Below, one piece after another: positions 25,679 through 34,800 of a DNA stretch of 43,049 nt; position 1 is the first letter of the stretch, and each line of letters begins with the position of its first letter. Origin of the DNA: an uncultured Woeseiaceae bacterium (GTDB lineage Bacteria > Pseudomonadota > Gammaproteobacteria > Steroidobacterales > Woeseiaceae); assembly GCA_945787845.1 (NCBI GenBank), contig CALZJH010000018.1, forward strand, positions 1-43,049, written 5' to 3'. Both the position numbers and the translations under genes were made by a program. The notes under the pieces were generated by a model. The model had not been told where the DNA came from. It did not search any database and worked only from the letters and a program-made list of their open reading frames with translations.

Positions 25679-26032
25679 ATGAGGTCCGAAAACCGTATTG
25701 ATTACGTCGAGATTCCCGTGACCGACCTGCCCAGGGCGCGCGCCTTTCTCGAGGGCATGTTCGGCTGGACGTTCCAGGCGTGGGGCGACGACTACATGAG
25801 CTTTAGTGATGGTCGTCTCGATGGCGGCTTGCGCAAGGCTGCGGAGCCGGCGCCGAATACGGGCGTGCTGGTTGTTTTTTGTAGTGACGACCTGGAACGG
25901 GACGTCACCCGCGTTCAGGAACTCGGGGGCAGCATCAGCCAGGAAATATTTTCTTTTCCCGGCGGCCGTCGTTTCCATTTCGTCGACCCTGTAGGCACGG
26001 AGTTCGCCATCTGGACAGAGAGCAAGGAGTAA
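25679..26032 (+). CDS. VOC (glyoxalase/bleomycin-resistance-like) protein
   Basis: The 117-residue product has two beta-alpha-beta-beta-beta halves: DYVEIPVTDLPRARAFLEGMFGWTFQAW at the start, and FHFVDPVGTEFAIW at the end. This is the vicinal-oxygen-chelate fold; members are metal-dependent lyases, dioxygenases or antibiotic-binding proteins. The conserved Glu in GTEFAIW could be a metal ligand; the first expected His is replaced by Tyr/Val, so the activity is uncertain. It is 15 nt after the hypothetical gene. Confidence 0.87.
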   Translation: MRSENRIDYVEIPVTDLPRARAFLEGMFGWTFQAWGDDYMSFSDGRLDGGLRKAAEPAPNTGVLVVFCSDDLERDVTRVQELGGSISQEIFSFPGGRRFHFVDPVGTEFAIWTESKE

Positions 26033-26044
26033 GGGAGTCGCGCC

Positions 26045-26668
26045 ATGGCCATAATGATTGATCACCCCTGTGTACAGCATAAGCTCGGCATTATCCGAGC
26101 CGTCGACACCGGGCATAAGCGCTTTCGCGAGTTGGCGACAGAGATCACCAAGTTCGTGTGTTATGAAGCGTTGAAAAACATCAAGACGAAGGAAGTCGTC
26201 GTCCAGACGCCGGTTGCCAAAGCGACCTGCCGCGAAATCGACACGGACATCGTCGTTGTTCCCATCCTGCGCGCAGGGGTTGGCATGCTCGAGGGAATTC
26301 TTGAGCTCGTGCCGACGGCACGCGTCGGGTTCGTCGGCCTCTACCGCGACGAAGAAACGAAAAAGCCCGTCACGTATTACGAACGATTTCCGCCGCAGAT
26401 TGAAGGGGGTACCTGCATCGTCATCGACCCGATGCTGGCGACAGGCGGTTCGACCGTCGCGGCGCTCGACCTGCTCAAACAAAGCGGCGCTGAGCATATC
26501 GTCGTCATTTGCATCGTGACCTGTCCCGAGGGCATCGAACTGGTGGAAGCGGCACATCCGGAGGTCAAAATCTATGCGGCATCCATTGACGAGCGACTGA
26601 ACGAAAAGAAATACATCGTTCCGGGCCTCGGCGACGCCGGCGACCGTCTCTTCGGAACTTCAAACTGA
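26045..26668 (+). CDS. upp: Uracil phosphoribosyltransferase
   Basis: The 207-residue product carries the PRPP motif VIDPMLATGGST (near residues 129-140), VPILRAGVGMLEG and the C-terminal uracil-binding PGLGDAGDRLFGT. It makes UMP from uracil and PRPP in pyrimidine salvage. It is full length. It sits alone without uraA in the small-gene run. Confidence 0.96.
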   Translation: MAIMIDHPCVQHKLGIIRAVDTGHKRFRELATEITKFVCYEALKNIKTKEVVVQTPVAKATCREIDTDIVVVPILRAGVGMLEGILELVPTARVGFVGLYRDEETKKPVTYYERFPPQIEGGTCIVIDPMLATGGSTVAALDLLKQSGAEHIVVICIVTCPEGIELVEAAHPEVKIYAASIDERLNEKKYIVPGLGDAGDRLFGTSN

Positions 26669-26681
26669 CAGGGGTTGGCGC

Positions 26682-27104
26682 ATGGCCGAAAACAAAACAA
26701 AGGCAACAAAGGCGAGCGTCACCGAGTTCATGAACTCGATCGAGGATCCGCAGAAGCGGGCCGATTCGCGCAAGGTTGCGGCCATGATGCGCAGGGTCAC
26801 CGGCAAACGAGCCAAGATGTGGGGCTCCAATATCGTTGGTTACGGCACATATCACTACAAGTATGCCAGCGGGCGCGAGGGCGACTTCATGGTCGCCGGA
26901 TTCTCCCCCCGCAAACAGGCATTAGCGGTGTATATCATGGCTGGCTTCGGACACTTCGATGCACTCATGGCCAAGCTCGGGAAATACAAGACCGGCAAAT
27001 CCTGCCTTTATATCAAGCGCCTGTCCGACGTCGATGAAAAGGTCCTTGAGAAGCTGATCGCCGGATCCGTCAAATACATGCGCAGGAACTACGAAACCTG
27101 GTGA
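26682..27104 (+). CDS. DUF1801 domain protein
   Basis: The 140-residue product has the DUF1801 (YdhG-like) layout: FMNSIEDPQKRADSRKVAAMMRRVTGKRAKMWGSNIVGYGTYHYKY, then GFSPRKQALAVYIMAGF and CLYIKRLSDVDEKVLEKLI. The fold is a small alpha/beta protein whose role is not known. It is basic, with many lysines. It lies 13 nt after upp. Confidence 0.87.
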   Translation: MAENKTKATKASVTEFMNSIEDPQKRADSRKVAAMMRRVTGKRAKMWGSNIVGYGTYHYKYASGREGDFMVAGFSPRKQALAVYIMAGFGHFDALMAKLGKYKTGKSCLYIKRLSDVDEKVLEKLIAGSVKYMRRNYETW

Positions 27105-27111
27105 GGTCACT

Positions 27112-27582
27112 ATGACCAACAATATCCTGAATTCGCGCCTCGAGGGGACCCAGCTGATCGTCGAAACGTCGCAGGGAACCAAGACCTACGACTCGCAGTT
27201 TCTCGTGGCCGCGCTGCTGGTTTTCGTTGCGCGCGGGAGTGGCCGGATCGAGCCTGAAGAGTCGGCGAAAATGATAGAGCTCATCGAGGATCATTTTCAC
27301 TTGCAAGGGGCGGAGTCCCTGGAATTGCTGACGACGGTCATTACGGAACTCGGGGATAACCCCACCCTCGTGACGCTGCTTACGGATCTCGGGACAACCC
27401 TGTCGGACGCTGACAAGGAAGACATCGCCGTAATGGGGCTCAAGGTCGTCGCGGCGGATGGCCGCCGGCACGTTGCCGAGATGGAACAGTTTAATCAGGC
27501 GATGGCGTCCGTCGGCATATCGCCCGAGATTGTGCATCGGGCGTTTGACCGCTATTTTGCCGAGAGCATTCCAGGCAATTAA
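27112..27582 (+). CDS. TerB-like helical protein
   Basis: The 156-residue product is mostly helical. FLVAALLVFVARGSGRIEPEESAKMIELIEDHF and VMGLKVVAADGRRHVAEMEQF fit the two repeats of TerB/DjlA-N type domains, where an Asp/Glu cluster in AADGxxHxxE may bind a metal ion. No tellurite genes (terC/D/Z) are nearby, so tellurite resistance should not be assumed. The gap to nhaA is 19 nt. Confidence 0.75.
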   Translation: MTNNILNSRLEGTQLIVETSQGTKTYDSQFLVAALLVFVARGSGRIEPEESAKMIELIEDHFHLQGAESLELLTTVITELGDNPTLVTLLTDLGTTLSDADKEDIAVMGLKVVAADGRRHVAEMEQFNQAMASVGISPEIVHRAFDRYFAESIPGN

Positions 27583-27601
27583 CAAGGAAACATCTAACCC
27601 A

Positions 27602-28783
27602 ATGCAAGCAACCATCAAGAATTTTCTGCGCCTGGAATCGGCTGGCGGCATTATCCTGATGGCGGCAGCGGCGCTGGCCCTGATCGCCGCCAATACAGGG
27701 GCAGCGGGATTGTATGCCTATTTCATCGACACGCCGGTCGAGGTGCGCGTGGGTGGGCTGCAGATCGCCAAGCCATTGTTCCTGTGGGTCAACGATGGCC
27801 TGATGGCTATTTTCTTTTTCCTGGTCGGGCTGGAGCTCAAGCGGGAGTTTCTCGAGGGTGAGTTGTCGCGGCCGGCTAACGTTATGTTGCCTGTCATCGG
27901 TGCCGTCGGCGGCATCGTCGTGCCTGTCGCGATCTACGTCTACATCAACCAGGGAAATGCTGCAGCGCTGTCTGGCTGGGCAATTCCAGCGGCGACCGAT
28001 ATCGCGTTTGCGCTCGGTATCCTGACGCTGCTGGGTACGCGCGTGCCCGTGTCGCTCAAAGTGTTCCTGGTGTCGCTGGCGATCTTCGACGACCTCGGCG
28101 CGATCATTATCATCGCGATCTTCTACTCGTCGGACTTGTCAAACGCAGCGCTGGTCGTCGCGGCGGTGTGCCTTATGGCACTGGCAATAATGAACCGCCG
28201 CAATGTGATGAGCATCTCGTCTTATGTGCTGATTGGTGTCGTCATGTGGACGGCCGTACTGAAGTCAGGCGTGCACGCGACGCTTGCCGGCGTCGCGCTC
28301 GCGGCCTTCATCCCTATGCGTGATCCGGACGATGCCAGCCATTCGCCGCTGCGCGAACTCGAACACGACCTGCATCAGGTTGTTGCATTTGGCGTCCTGC
28401 CCTTATTCGCATTCGTCAACTCTGGTATCGACCTTGGTGGCGTAGGCATTGACAGCCTGCTGCATCCGGTTCCCCTCGGTATCGCCGCAGGTTTGTTCGT
28501 CGGCAAACAGCTCGGCATATTCCTGCTGTGTTTCGCCGCCATCAAGCTGGGTCTTGCCCGTCTCCCGGACGGTGCCAACTGGGGAGGTCTCTACGGCGTG
28601 TCGATATTGTGTGGCGTTGGCTTCACGATGAGCCTGTTTGTCGGGTCGCTTGCGTTCGAAAACACCGTCCTCGATCAGAATATGGTCTTTGATGAACGGC
28701 TCGGCATCATCCTCGGCTCGTTGCTTTCCGGCGTGATGGGCTATCTCGTGTTGTACCTGACCCTGCCCAAGATCCGGGAATGA
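27602..28783 (+). CDS. nhaA: Na+/H+ antiporter NhaA
   Basis: The 393-residue product is close to E. coli NhaA (388) and has its motifs: LRLESAGGIILMAAAALALIAAN at the start, PAATDIAFALGIL and the ion-binding pair Asp163-Asp164 in AIFDDLGAIIIIAIFY. It exports Na+ in exchange for protons at high pH or salt. The ATG at 27602 is selected because upstream starts lie inside the TerB-like gene. It overlaps the following GNAT gene by 4 nt. Confidence 0.97.
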   Translation: MQATIKNFLRLESAGGIILMAAAALALIAANTGAAGLYAYFIDTPVEVRVGGLQIAKPLFLWVNDGLMAIFFFLVGLELKREFLEGELSRPANVMLPVIGAVGGIVVPVAIYVYINQGNAAALSGWAIPAATDIAFALGILTLLGTRVPVSLKVFLVSLAIFDDLGAIIIIAIFYSSDLSNAALVVAAVCLMALAIMNRRNVMSISSYVLIGVVMWTAVLKSGVHATLAGVALAAFIPMRDPDDASHSPLRELEHDLHQVVAFGVLPLFAFVNSGIDLGGVGIDSLLHPVPLGIAAGLFVGKQLGIFLLCFAAIKLGLARLPDGANWGGLYGVSILCGVGFTMSLFVGSLAFENTVLDQNMVFDERLGIILGSLLSGVMGYLVLYLTLPKIRE

Positions 28784-29289
28784 GCGGATGGCCAAAGCAG
28801 GACGGTAGCTGGCTCCTGGCCCCTGCGGCGGATTCCGATTATGACGAGGTGATGACGTGGTTTCCCGATGCGGAGTCCGTTGACATCTGGGGTGGGCCGC
28901 GTTTCCGCTACCCGTTTACCGGAGAGACGTTTCGTGCGGACTGTCGCATCGACCTGATGGCCTCCTACGTCCTGCGAAGCCAGGATGGACGCCTGGCGGC
29001 ATTCGGCCAGTCCTACGAGCGCAACGGCCGTGGCCACCTGGCGCGACTCGTGGCCAGCCCGTCTTTGCGGGGACAGGGCGTGGGTAAACAACTCATTCGC
29101 ATGATTATTACAGCGCTCGAAGAGACGCATGGTTACGACGAATGCTCGCTGTTCGTCTATCGTCACAATCTTCCTGCCTACCGGTGTTACCTGTCGTTGG
29201 GGTTTCGTGTCGTCGGGTATCCCGATGATGCACCCATGGCTGACAAGTGTTATTTCCTGACGAGAAAAGCAACAAGGAGAGAATTATGA
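28780..29289 (+). CDS. GNAT N-acetyltransferase
   Basis: The 169-residue product has the acetyl-CoA motif ARLVASPSLRGQGVGKQLIRMII near residues 87-110, and a C-terminal CSLFVYRHNLPAYRCYLSLGFRVVGYP, both standard for GNATs. The N-terminus carries an extra aromatic-rich segment (DIWGGPRFRYPFTGETF). The substrate is unknown. It overlaps nhaA and the next gene, each by 4 nt. Confidence 0.88.
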   Translation: MSGWPKQDGSWLLAPAADSDYDEVMTWFPDAESVDIWGGPRFRYPFTGETFRADCRIDLMASYVLRSQDGRLAAFGQSYERNGRGHLARLVASPSLRGQGVGKQLIRMIITALEETHGYDECSLFVYRHNLPAYRCYLSLGFRVVGYPDDAPMADKCYFLTRKATRREL

Positions 29290-29672
29290 CCGTCGAACTG
29301 ACAATGCTTACGTGGGTCGCAGCGCTGCACGCGATTATGTGGGTGCCTTATATTCTGAATACAGTGATGGTGCGCGGCCTGGTTACGGCGGTCGGCTACC
29401 CTGACGACCCGAAGCCGCTGGCTCCCTGGGCGGAGCGCATGAAGAAGGCGCACTACAACGCTGTCGAGAATATCGTCCTGTTCGCGACACTGGTACTGGT
29501 TGCGAATGCCGTCGGTATCAGCAACGAGACGACCGTCCTGGCTTGCAAAGTGTATTTCTGGGCCAGGGTTGTTCACCTGGTGTCGTTCACGCTGGGCATT
29601 CCCTGGATTCGCACACTGTCGTTTGTTGCCGGGTGGATCGCCTGCGTGGCCCTGCTGGTTGAGCTACTTTAG
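29286..29672 (+). CDS. MAPEG family membrane protein
   Basis: The 128-residue product has four predicted helices and the MAPEG pattern: LTWVAALHAIMWVPYILNTVMVRGL, then MKKAHYNAVENIVLFATLVLVANAVG, with the conserved Asn-Glu-Asn-type sequence (HYNAVEN) and CKVYFWARVVHLVSFTLGIPWIR. MAPEG proteins are membrane glutathione-dependent or eicosanoid enzymes; bacterial roles are mostly unknown. An SD (AAGGAGAGA) precedes the ATG at 29286. Its end overlaps the convergent uup gene by 9 bp. Confidence 0.88.
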   Translation: MTVELTMLTWVAALHAIMWVPYILNTVMVRGLVTAVGYPDDPKPLAPWAERMKKAHYNAVENIVLFATLVLVANAVGISNETTVLACKVYFWARVVHLVSFTLGIPWIRTLSFVAGWIACVALLVELL

Positions 29673-31565
29673 GAAGGATTCCTGCAGCGTCTCCAGTTCG
29701 CCCCAGCGCTCCACGCGCTGTTCCAGTAGCGACTCCTTCTCGCTGAGTTCGTGCAGCTTCTGCTGCACGAATTCGGCGTCACCGGTGTAGAAGTCGGGTT
29801 CCGCGATGGTTTGCTGCAGCAACGCGATTTCCGCTTCGATGGTTTCGATTTCACCCGGCAGGCTGTCGAGCTCTCGCTGGTCCTTGTAGCTCAGCTTGGT
29901 CGCTTTGCGGTTCTTGCGACGCTCAGTCTGTTCGCGCTTCCTGCGCTCTACCTCGTACGGATTATCCGTAACGGCGAGTTCGTGACCGCGGCGCGCCCAG
30001 TCGCTGTAGCCGCCGACATACTCCTGCACCTTGGCGTCTTCCTCGAACACGATCGTGCTCGTAACAACATTGTCGAGGAACTCCCGGTCGTGGCTGACGA
30101 CAAGCAGCGTACCCTGGTACTCGCACAGCTTCTGCTCCAGGACCTCGAGGGTTTCGATGTCGAGATCATTGGTGGGTTCGTCAAGCACGAGCAGGTTGGC
30201 CGGGCGCGTGAACAACTTGGCGAGAATGACGCGATTGCGCTCGCCGCCGGAGAGAGACTTTACCGGCGTCATTGCACGCTTGGGGCTGAAAAGAAATCCT
30301 TTGAGGTAGCCGACGACGTGGCGGTCCTTGCCGTTTAAATTGATGTACGTGCGGCCCTCGCCGACGTTGTAGGCGACGGATTTCTCCAGATCGAGAGCCT
30401 GGCGTAACTGGTCGAAGTAGCCTACTTCGATTCCCGTCCCGAGTTTCAGCGTACCGGTCTGTGGCTCAAGTTCGCCAAGCAGGAGCCGCAGCAAAGTTGT
30501 CTTACCGACGCCGTTGTTACCGATGAGACCGATGCGATCGCCGCGCATGATCTTGATGTCGAAGTTCTCAATGACTTTCTCTTCACCGTAGGCATAGCTG
30601 ACGTTGCGTGCGCGGATGACCTTGCGGCCGGATTGCTCGGCTTCTTCGATATGGATTCGCGCTTTCCCTTCCTTGGCGATGCGCTCCTCGCGTTCTTCAC
30701 GCATTTTCATGAGTGCGCGCACGCGACCTTCATTGCGTGTGCGGCGGGCCTTTATACCCTGCCGAATCCAGGCCTCTTCCTCGGCCAGTTTCTTGTCGAA
30801 CTTGTCTTCGGCGACCGCCTCGTCTTCGAGGGCCTTCTCCTTCCGGCGCAGGAAGTTGTCGTAATCGCCGGGCCAGCTGGTCAGTTTGCCGCGGTCGATT
30901 TCCACAATGCGCGTGGCGAGCCGCTGCAGGAACGCGCGGTCATGCGTAATAAACATGACAGCGCCGGGGTAGTTGTAGACACGATCCTCTAGCCATTTGA
31001 TCGTGGCGATGTCCAGGTGGTTGGTCGGCTCATCCAGCAGCAGCAAGTCGGGTTTTTGCACGAGTGCCTTGGCCAGCGCAACCCGCCGCCGCCAGCCGCC
31101 CGAGAGTTCGTTCATCTTCTTGTCGGCCGGGAGGCTCAGTTCGGTAATGGTGGTCTCGACCCGCTGTTCAAGATGCCACCCGTCGTGCGTATCGATCTTG
31201 GCGTGCAGCGTCTCGAGTTCTCGCAGACCGTGTTTATCCAGTTCGAGCTGCGAGCGGTGCGTGTATTCCTCGAGCAGTGCTTCGATCTGCGTCAGTCCGG
31301 AGCGAATAACGTCCGTGACGGGCATATCCATGGCTTCGGGCAGCGTCTGGTCGAGCTGGCTGACGATCAGGTCCTGTTTCGCAATGATCTCCCCCCGGTC
31401 CGCTTCGAGCGTGCCCATGATCAGCTTCAGTGTCGTCGACTTGCCGGCGCCGTTTCGGCCGATCAGGCAGACGCGCTCGCCGGCATCGATCGAAAACTCA
31501 GCCTCGCGCAGGATGAGCTGATCGCCAAATTCGAGGCCGATGTCTTCGAATCGCAGCAGTGACAT
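29664..31565 (-). CDS. uup: ABC-F ATPase Uup
   Basis: The 633-residue product has two ABC domains, each with Walker A (GRNGAGKST at 36-44 and GNNGVGKTT near residue 350), signature (LSGGW and LSGGERNR) and Walker B (LLLDEPTNHLD and LLVLDEPTNDLD). Both EPTN/xLD linkers and the C-terminal coiled coil (RREQTERRKNRKATKLSY onward) fit Uup. ABC-F proteins act on ribosomes; Uup lowers transposon excision and works in ribosome-linked stress in E. coli. No membrane helices. It is convergent with MAPEG and divergent from slyX. Confidence 0.95.
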   Translation of the reverse strand: MSLLRFEDIGLEFGDQLILREAEFSIDAGERVCLIGRNGAGKSTTLKLIMGTLEADRGEIIAKQDLIVSQLDQTLPEAMDMPVTDVIRSGLTQIEALLEEYTHRSQLELDKHGLRELETLHAKIDTHDGWHLEQRVETTITELSLPADKKMNELSGGWRRRVALAKALVQKPDLLLLDEPTNHLDIATIKWLEDRVYNYPGAVMFITHDRAFLQRLATRIVEIDRGKLTSWPGDYDNFLRRKEKALEDEAVAEDKFDKKLAEEEAWIRQGIKARRTRNEGRVRALMKMREEREERIAKEGKARIHIEEAEQSGRKVIRARNVSYAYGEEKVIENFDIKIMRGDRIGLIGNNGVGKTTLLRLLLGELEPQTGTLKLGTGIEVGYFDQLRQALDLEKSVAYNVGEGRTYINLNGKDRHVVGYLKGFLFSPKRAMTPVKSLSGGERNRVILAKLFTRPANLLVLDEPTNDLDIETLEVLEQKLCEYQGTLLVVSHDREFLDNVVTSTIVFEEDAKVQEYVGGYSDWARRGHELAVTDNPYEVERRKREQTERRKNRKATKLSYKDQRELDSLPGEIETIEAEIALLQQTIAEPDFYTGDAEFVQQKLHELSEKESLLEQRVERWGELETLQESFLK

Positions 31566-31630
31566 TAGAGGTTCCGCGGAGAGTTGGCGTGTATCCTACC
31601 TGAATAAGAATGCACGAACAGGGGATGCCC

Positions 31631-31837
31631 ATGAGCGAGGAACGCTTCATTGATCTTGAATCACGGCTGGCGCACCAGGACCAGTTGTTGCGTGAACTCA
31701 ACGATGTCGTTACCGATCAGCAGGCCAAGATCATGCGGCTCGAAGAGCTGTGCCGATCGCTGATCGACCGGGTCAAGGCGGTTGGTGATGGACCGCAGGA
31801 GGGCGATCCCGGGAATGAGCGGCCGCCGCATTATTAA
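31631..31837 (+). CDS. slyX: SlyX homologue
   Basis: The 68-residue product is a short coiled-coil protein: ERFIDLESRLAHQDQLLRELNDVVTDQQAKIMRLEELC, and the family ending RPPHY. SlyX has no firm biochemical role. The ATG at 31631 has an SD (AGGGG, 6 nt); earlier in-frame ATGs lack one. It is divergent from uup. Confidence 0.93.
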   Translation: MSEERFIDLESRLAHQDQLLRELNDVVTDQQAKIMRLEELCRSLIDRVKAVGDGPQEGDPGNERPPHY

Positions 31838-31843
31838 CCCTGC

Positions 31844-31871
31844 GTGACCCTCTGTGACGTTGGCGTATAGT
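31844..31871 (+). promoter_or_regulatory. Candidate promoter of the large envelope-protein module
   Basis: GTGACC (31844-31849) and TATAGT (31866-31871) are spaced by 16 bp and match the -35 and -10 consensus at 4/6 and 5/6. The predicted start near 31878 is about 22 nt before the ATG with an SD (GGAGAG) between. It would drive the four-gene set 31900-38191. Confidence 0.45.
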
Positions 31872-31899
31872 GTCAGACACGCATTGCCGGAGAGCCATC

Positions 31900-34800
31900 A
31901 TGCGTAACACATTCACGGTTTTCGTTCTTTCGTTGATGTTCGCGGCGGGAGTATCGTCCGCCCAGGACTACGTACCCGACGAGCTGGAGGGCTGGCAGGA
32001 CTGGGTCCTCAAGGATCGCGAGTACCGCAGCTGTCCTTTCTATTTCGATCGTGGTGCCACTGCGCGTGGTGACTACCTCTGCGCCTGGCCGGGACGGCTT
32101 CAGCTCGACGTCAGTGCTGCGGGCGGCCGTTTTGCCCAGCAATGGACGCTGCACGCAGAAGACCAGTGGATAGCCTTGCCCGGTAGTCCCGAATACTGGC
32201 CCGATCGCGTGACCGCCAATGATCGCACGGTCGAGGTTATCGCCCGCAACAACGTACCCAGTGTGCGACTTGCCCCGGGTACCTACCGGATCGCGGGTCG
32301 CTTCGAGTGGGATGAGCGCCCCGGGGTATTGCGCCTGCCGCCGGAAAGCGGCCTGCTGTCGCTGACGGTCGACGGCCGCCCGGTGGAGCGCCCGGAGATC
32401 AATCGTAACGGCGTGTTTCTCGGTGAGCGCAAGAGGGATACGCGCGCGGTTGATTCCGTCCGCACCGTCATATACCGGCTCGTGATGGACGAGGTCCCGA
32501 CTCGCCTGGTCACCCAGCTGCAAATCGACGTTGCGGGCGCGGTTCGCGAAGAGCTGTTCGGCCCGGTTCTCCCTGACGGCTTCGTGCCGATGGGCCTGCA
32601 AAGCCAGCTGCCTGCGAAACTCGAGGCCGACGGCAATCTCAGGCTCCAGGTACGACCGGGTCGCTGGGTCATTCACCTGAGCGCGAGAGCACCGGGCGTG
32701 ATGGATGCCGTGACCGGCCGGACGGGCGGTACGAACCTGCCGGCATCCGAGATCTGGAGTTACCAGTCCAATGACAGGCTGCGAGTCACCGCGGCCGAAG
32801 GCCTGCCGCCGGTCGATCCGGCGCAGGTTGAAGTGCCGCCTAACTGGCAGTCGTATCCGGCGTTTCGCGTGGACCAGGGCGCAAGCTTCACGATTACTGA
32901 ACGTAGCCGGGGAGTCGTGTCGGCGAGCAATGAGCTGGTTCTCGATCGTACGATGTGGCTTGGCTTCGACGGCCGGAGTTTTCTGGTCGAAGACTATGTG
33001 TCGGGTGAGATGCGTACCGACTGGCGCCTTGATATGGGTGGGTCGTACAGGCTGCTGGCCGCCGAGGAAGACGGTGAGAGCCTGCTGATCACAGATGGCG
33101 CCACGGAAGGCCAGACCGGCGTTGAAGTGCGGCGAACTGACGTCGACCTGAGTACGCTGGGGCGAAGCGAGACGCGGGGCGTCATGCCGGTGACGGGCTG
33201 GCAGGCACGCTTTGCAGACGTCGAAACGGAACTCAACCTGCCGCCCGGGCACAAGCTCTTCGCGGCCCCGGGTGTCGACAAGGCAATCGGCAGCTGGGCC
33301 AGTGAGTGGGAGCTGCTCGACTTCTTCCTGGTGCTGATCATAACCATCGCCGTATGGCGGCTGTTCAGTCCCGTGGCCGGCGTCATTGCACTACTGGCGC
33401 TGGTCCTGAGCTTTCACGAGATGTTCGCACCCACCTGGCTCTGGTTGAACCTGTTGGCCGCGGTGGCCCTGCTGCGCGTGGCACCTGCAGGACGGCTTTA
33501 CCAGATCGTACGAGGCTACCAGCTGCTGAGCGCGGCAGCGCTCGTGCTGGTGCTGGTGCCGTTTATCGCGAGCCAGTTGCGTGTCGCCATTTATCCGCAA
33601 CTCGAACCCCAGTATGAGAGGGGCGTTTACGGACTGGTGGGTGCGGCCGACGAGCAAATGGCGGACTTCGATATGCCGGCCGATGCGCCGGCACGAGCCC
33701 GTAAGGAGGAGGCGAGGACATCGAACCTCATGATGAAGGTGCCTGCGACGGAAGCACTCGAAGAAATCGTTGTCACGGGCTCGAGGCAGACCCGGGAATT
33801 TTCGCGGTATGCACCGAATGCGATCGTCCAGGCTGGCCCTGGCATTCCTTCCTGGCGCTGGAATAACTACACGCTGCGTTGGAGCGGCCCGGTCGATGCG
33901 GAACAGAGTATGCGCCTGATCATCCTGCCAAGCTGGTTTGTGAGTACGCTGCGTTTCTTTGAGGTTGCCCTGATGTTGCTGTTCGCAGGTGTGATCGCTG
34001 CAGAGCTTGCGCAGCGTCGCTGGACCCTGCCGGGCGGTCTTACGCTGGGACGCGGCCAGGCCGCGAGCGTGGCGGCTGCGTTATTCTGCAGTTCACTGTT
34101 ACTCGCGAGTCCGCCGGCCGAGGCAGAGACTCCATCACGGGAACTGCTGCAGCAGCTGGAGCAGCGCCTGCTCGAACCGCCTGACTGTGTACCACGCTGT
34201 GCCGAGATCGCCGCAGCCGACGTCACTGTCGGTCTCGACGCGATCAATATGGAGCTCAGTATTCATGCGATGGAAGCCGTCGCCATTCCGCTTCCCGGTT
34301 CGGCGCAGGGCTGGCGTCCTGATGCCGTGCTTGTCGACGGGTCGAGTAATGCGCGCGTGCTGCGCCAGGCGAACGGCTCCTTCTGGCTGTACGTCACGCC
34401 GGGCCGGCACCGCGTAAACCTCAGGGGCCCCGTGCCGGCGGTCGACAGTCTTGAGGTGCCGTTCCCAACGCCGGCGCGCGTGATCGATATTGCCAGCGAC
34501 GGCTGGTTTGTTGCGGGTATCAAGGATCGCCGCTTGCTCGCCGGGTCTGTGCAACTGACGCGGCTGCAAACCGATGACAGCGGCGATACCGTGCGTTGGG
34601 AGAGCAGTCGTTTCCCGACGTTTGCGCGCATCGAACGCAACGTCGAACTGGATCTCGACTGGCGCGTGCGCACGACGGTTACACGTGTCGCGCCCACCCA
34701 GGGCGCGCTCACGCTCGAGATTCCGTTGCTCGATGGCGAGTCCATCGTGAGCGGTGAGTTCACGGTTACGGACGGTAACGTGCTGGTGTCGATGGACCCG

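Noticed and set aside
27112..27582. Tellurite-resistance locus
   Set aside because: Only one TerB-like domain protein is present; no terC, terD or terZ homologue is near.
31873..33252. 459-codon open frame antisense to the large envelope protein
   Set aside because: The plus frame has a signal peptide, SD and continuous hydrophobic patterning; the antisense frame is a compositional shadow.
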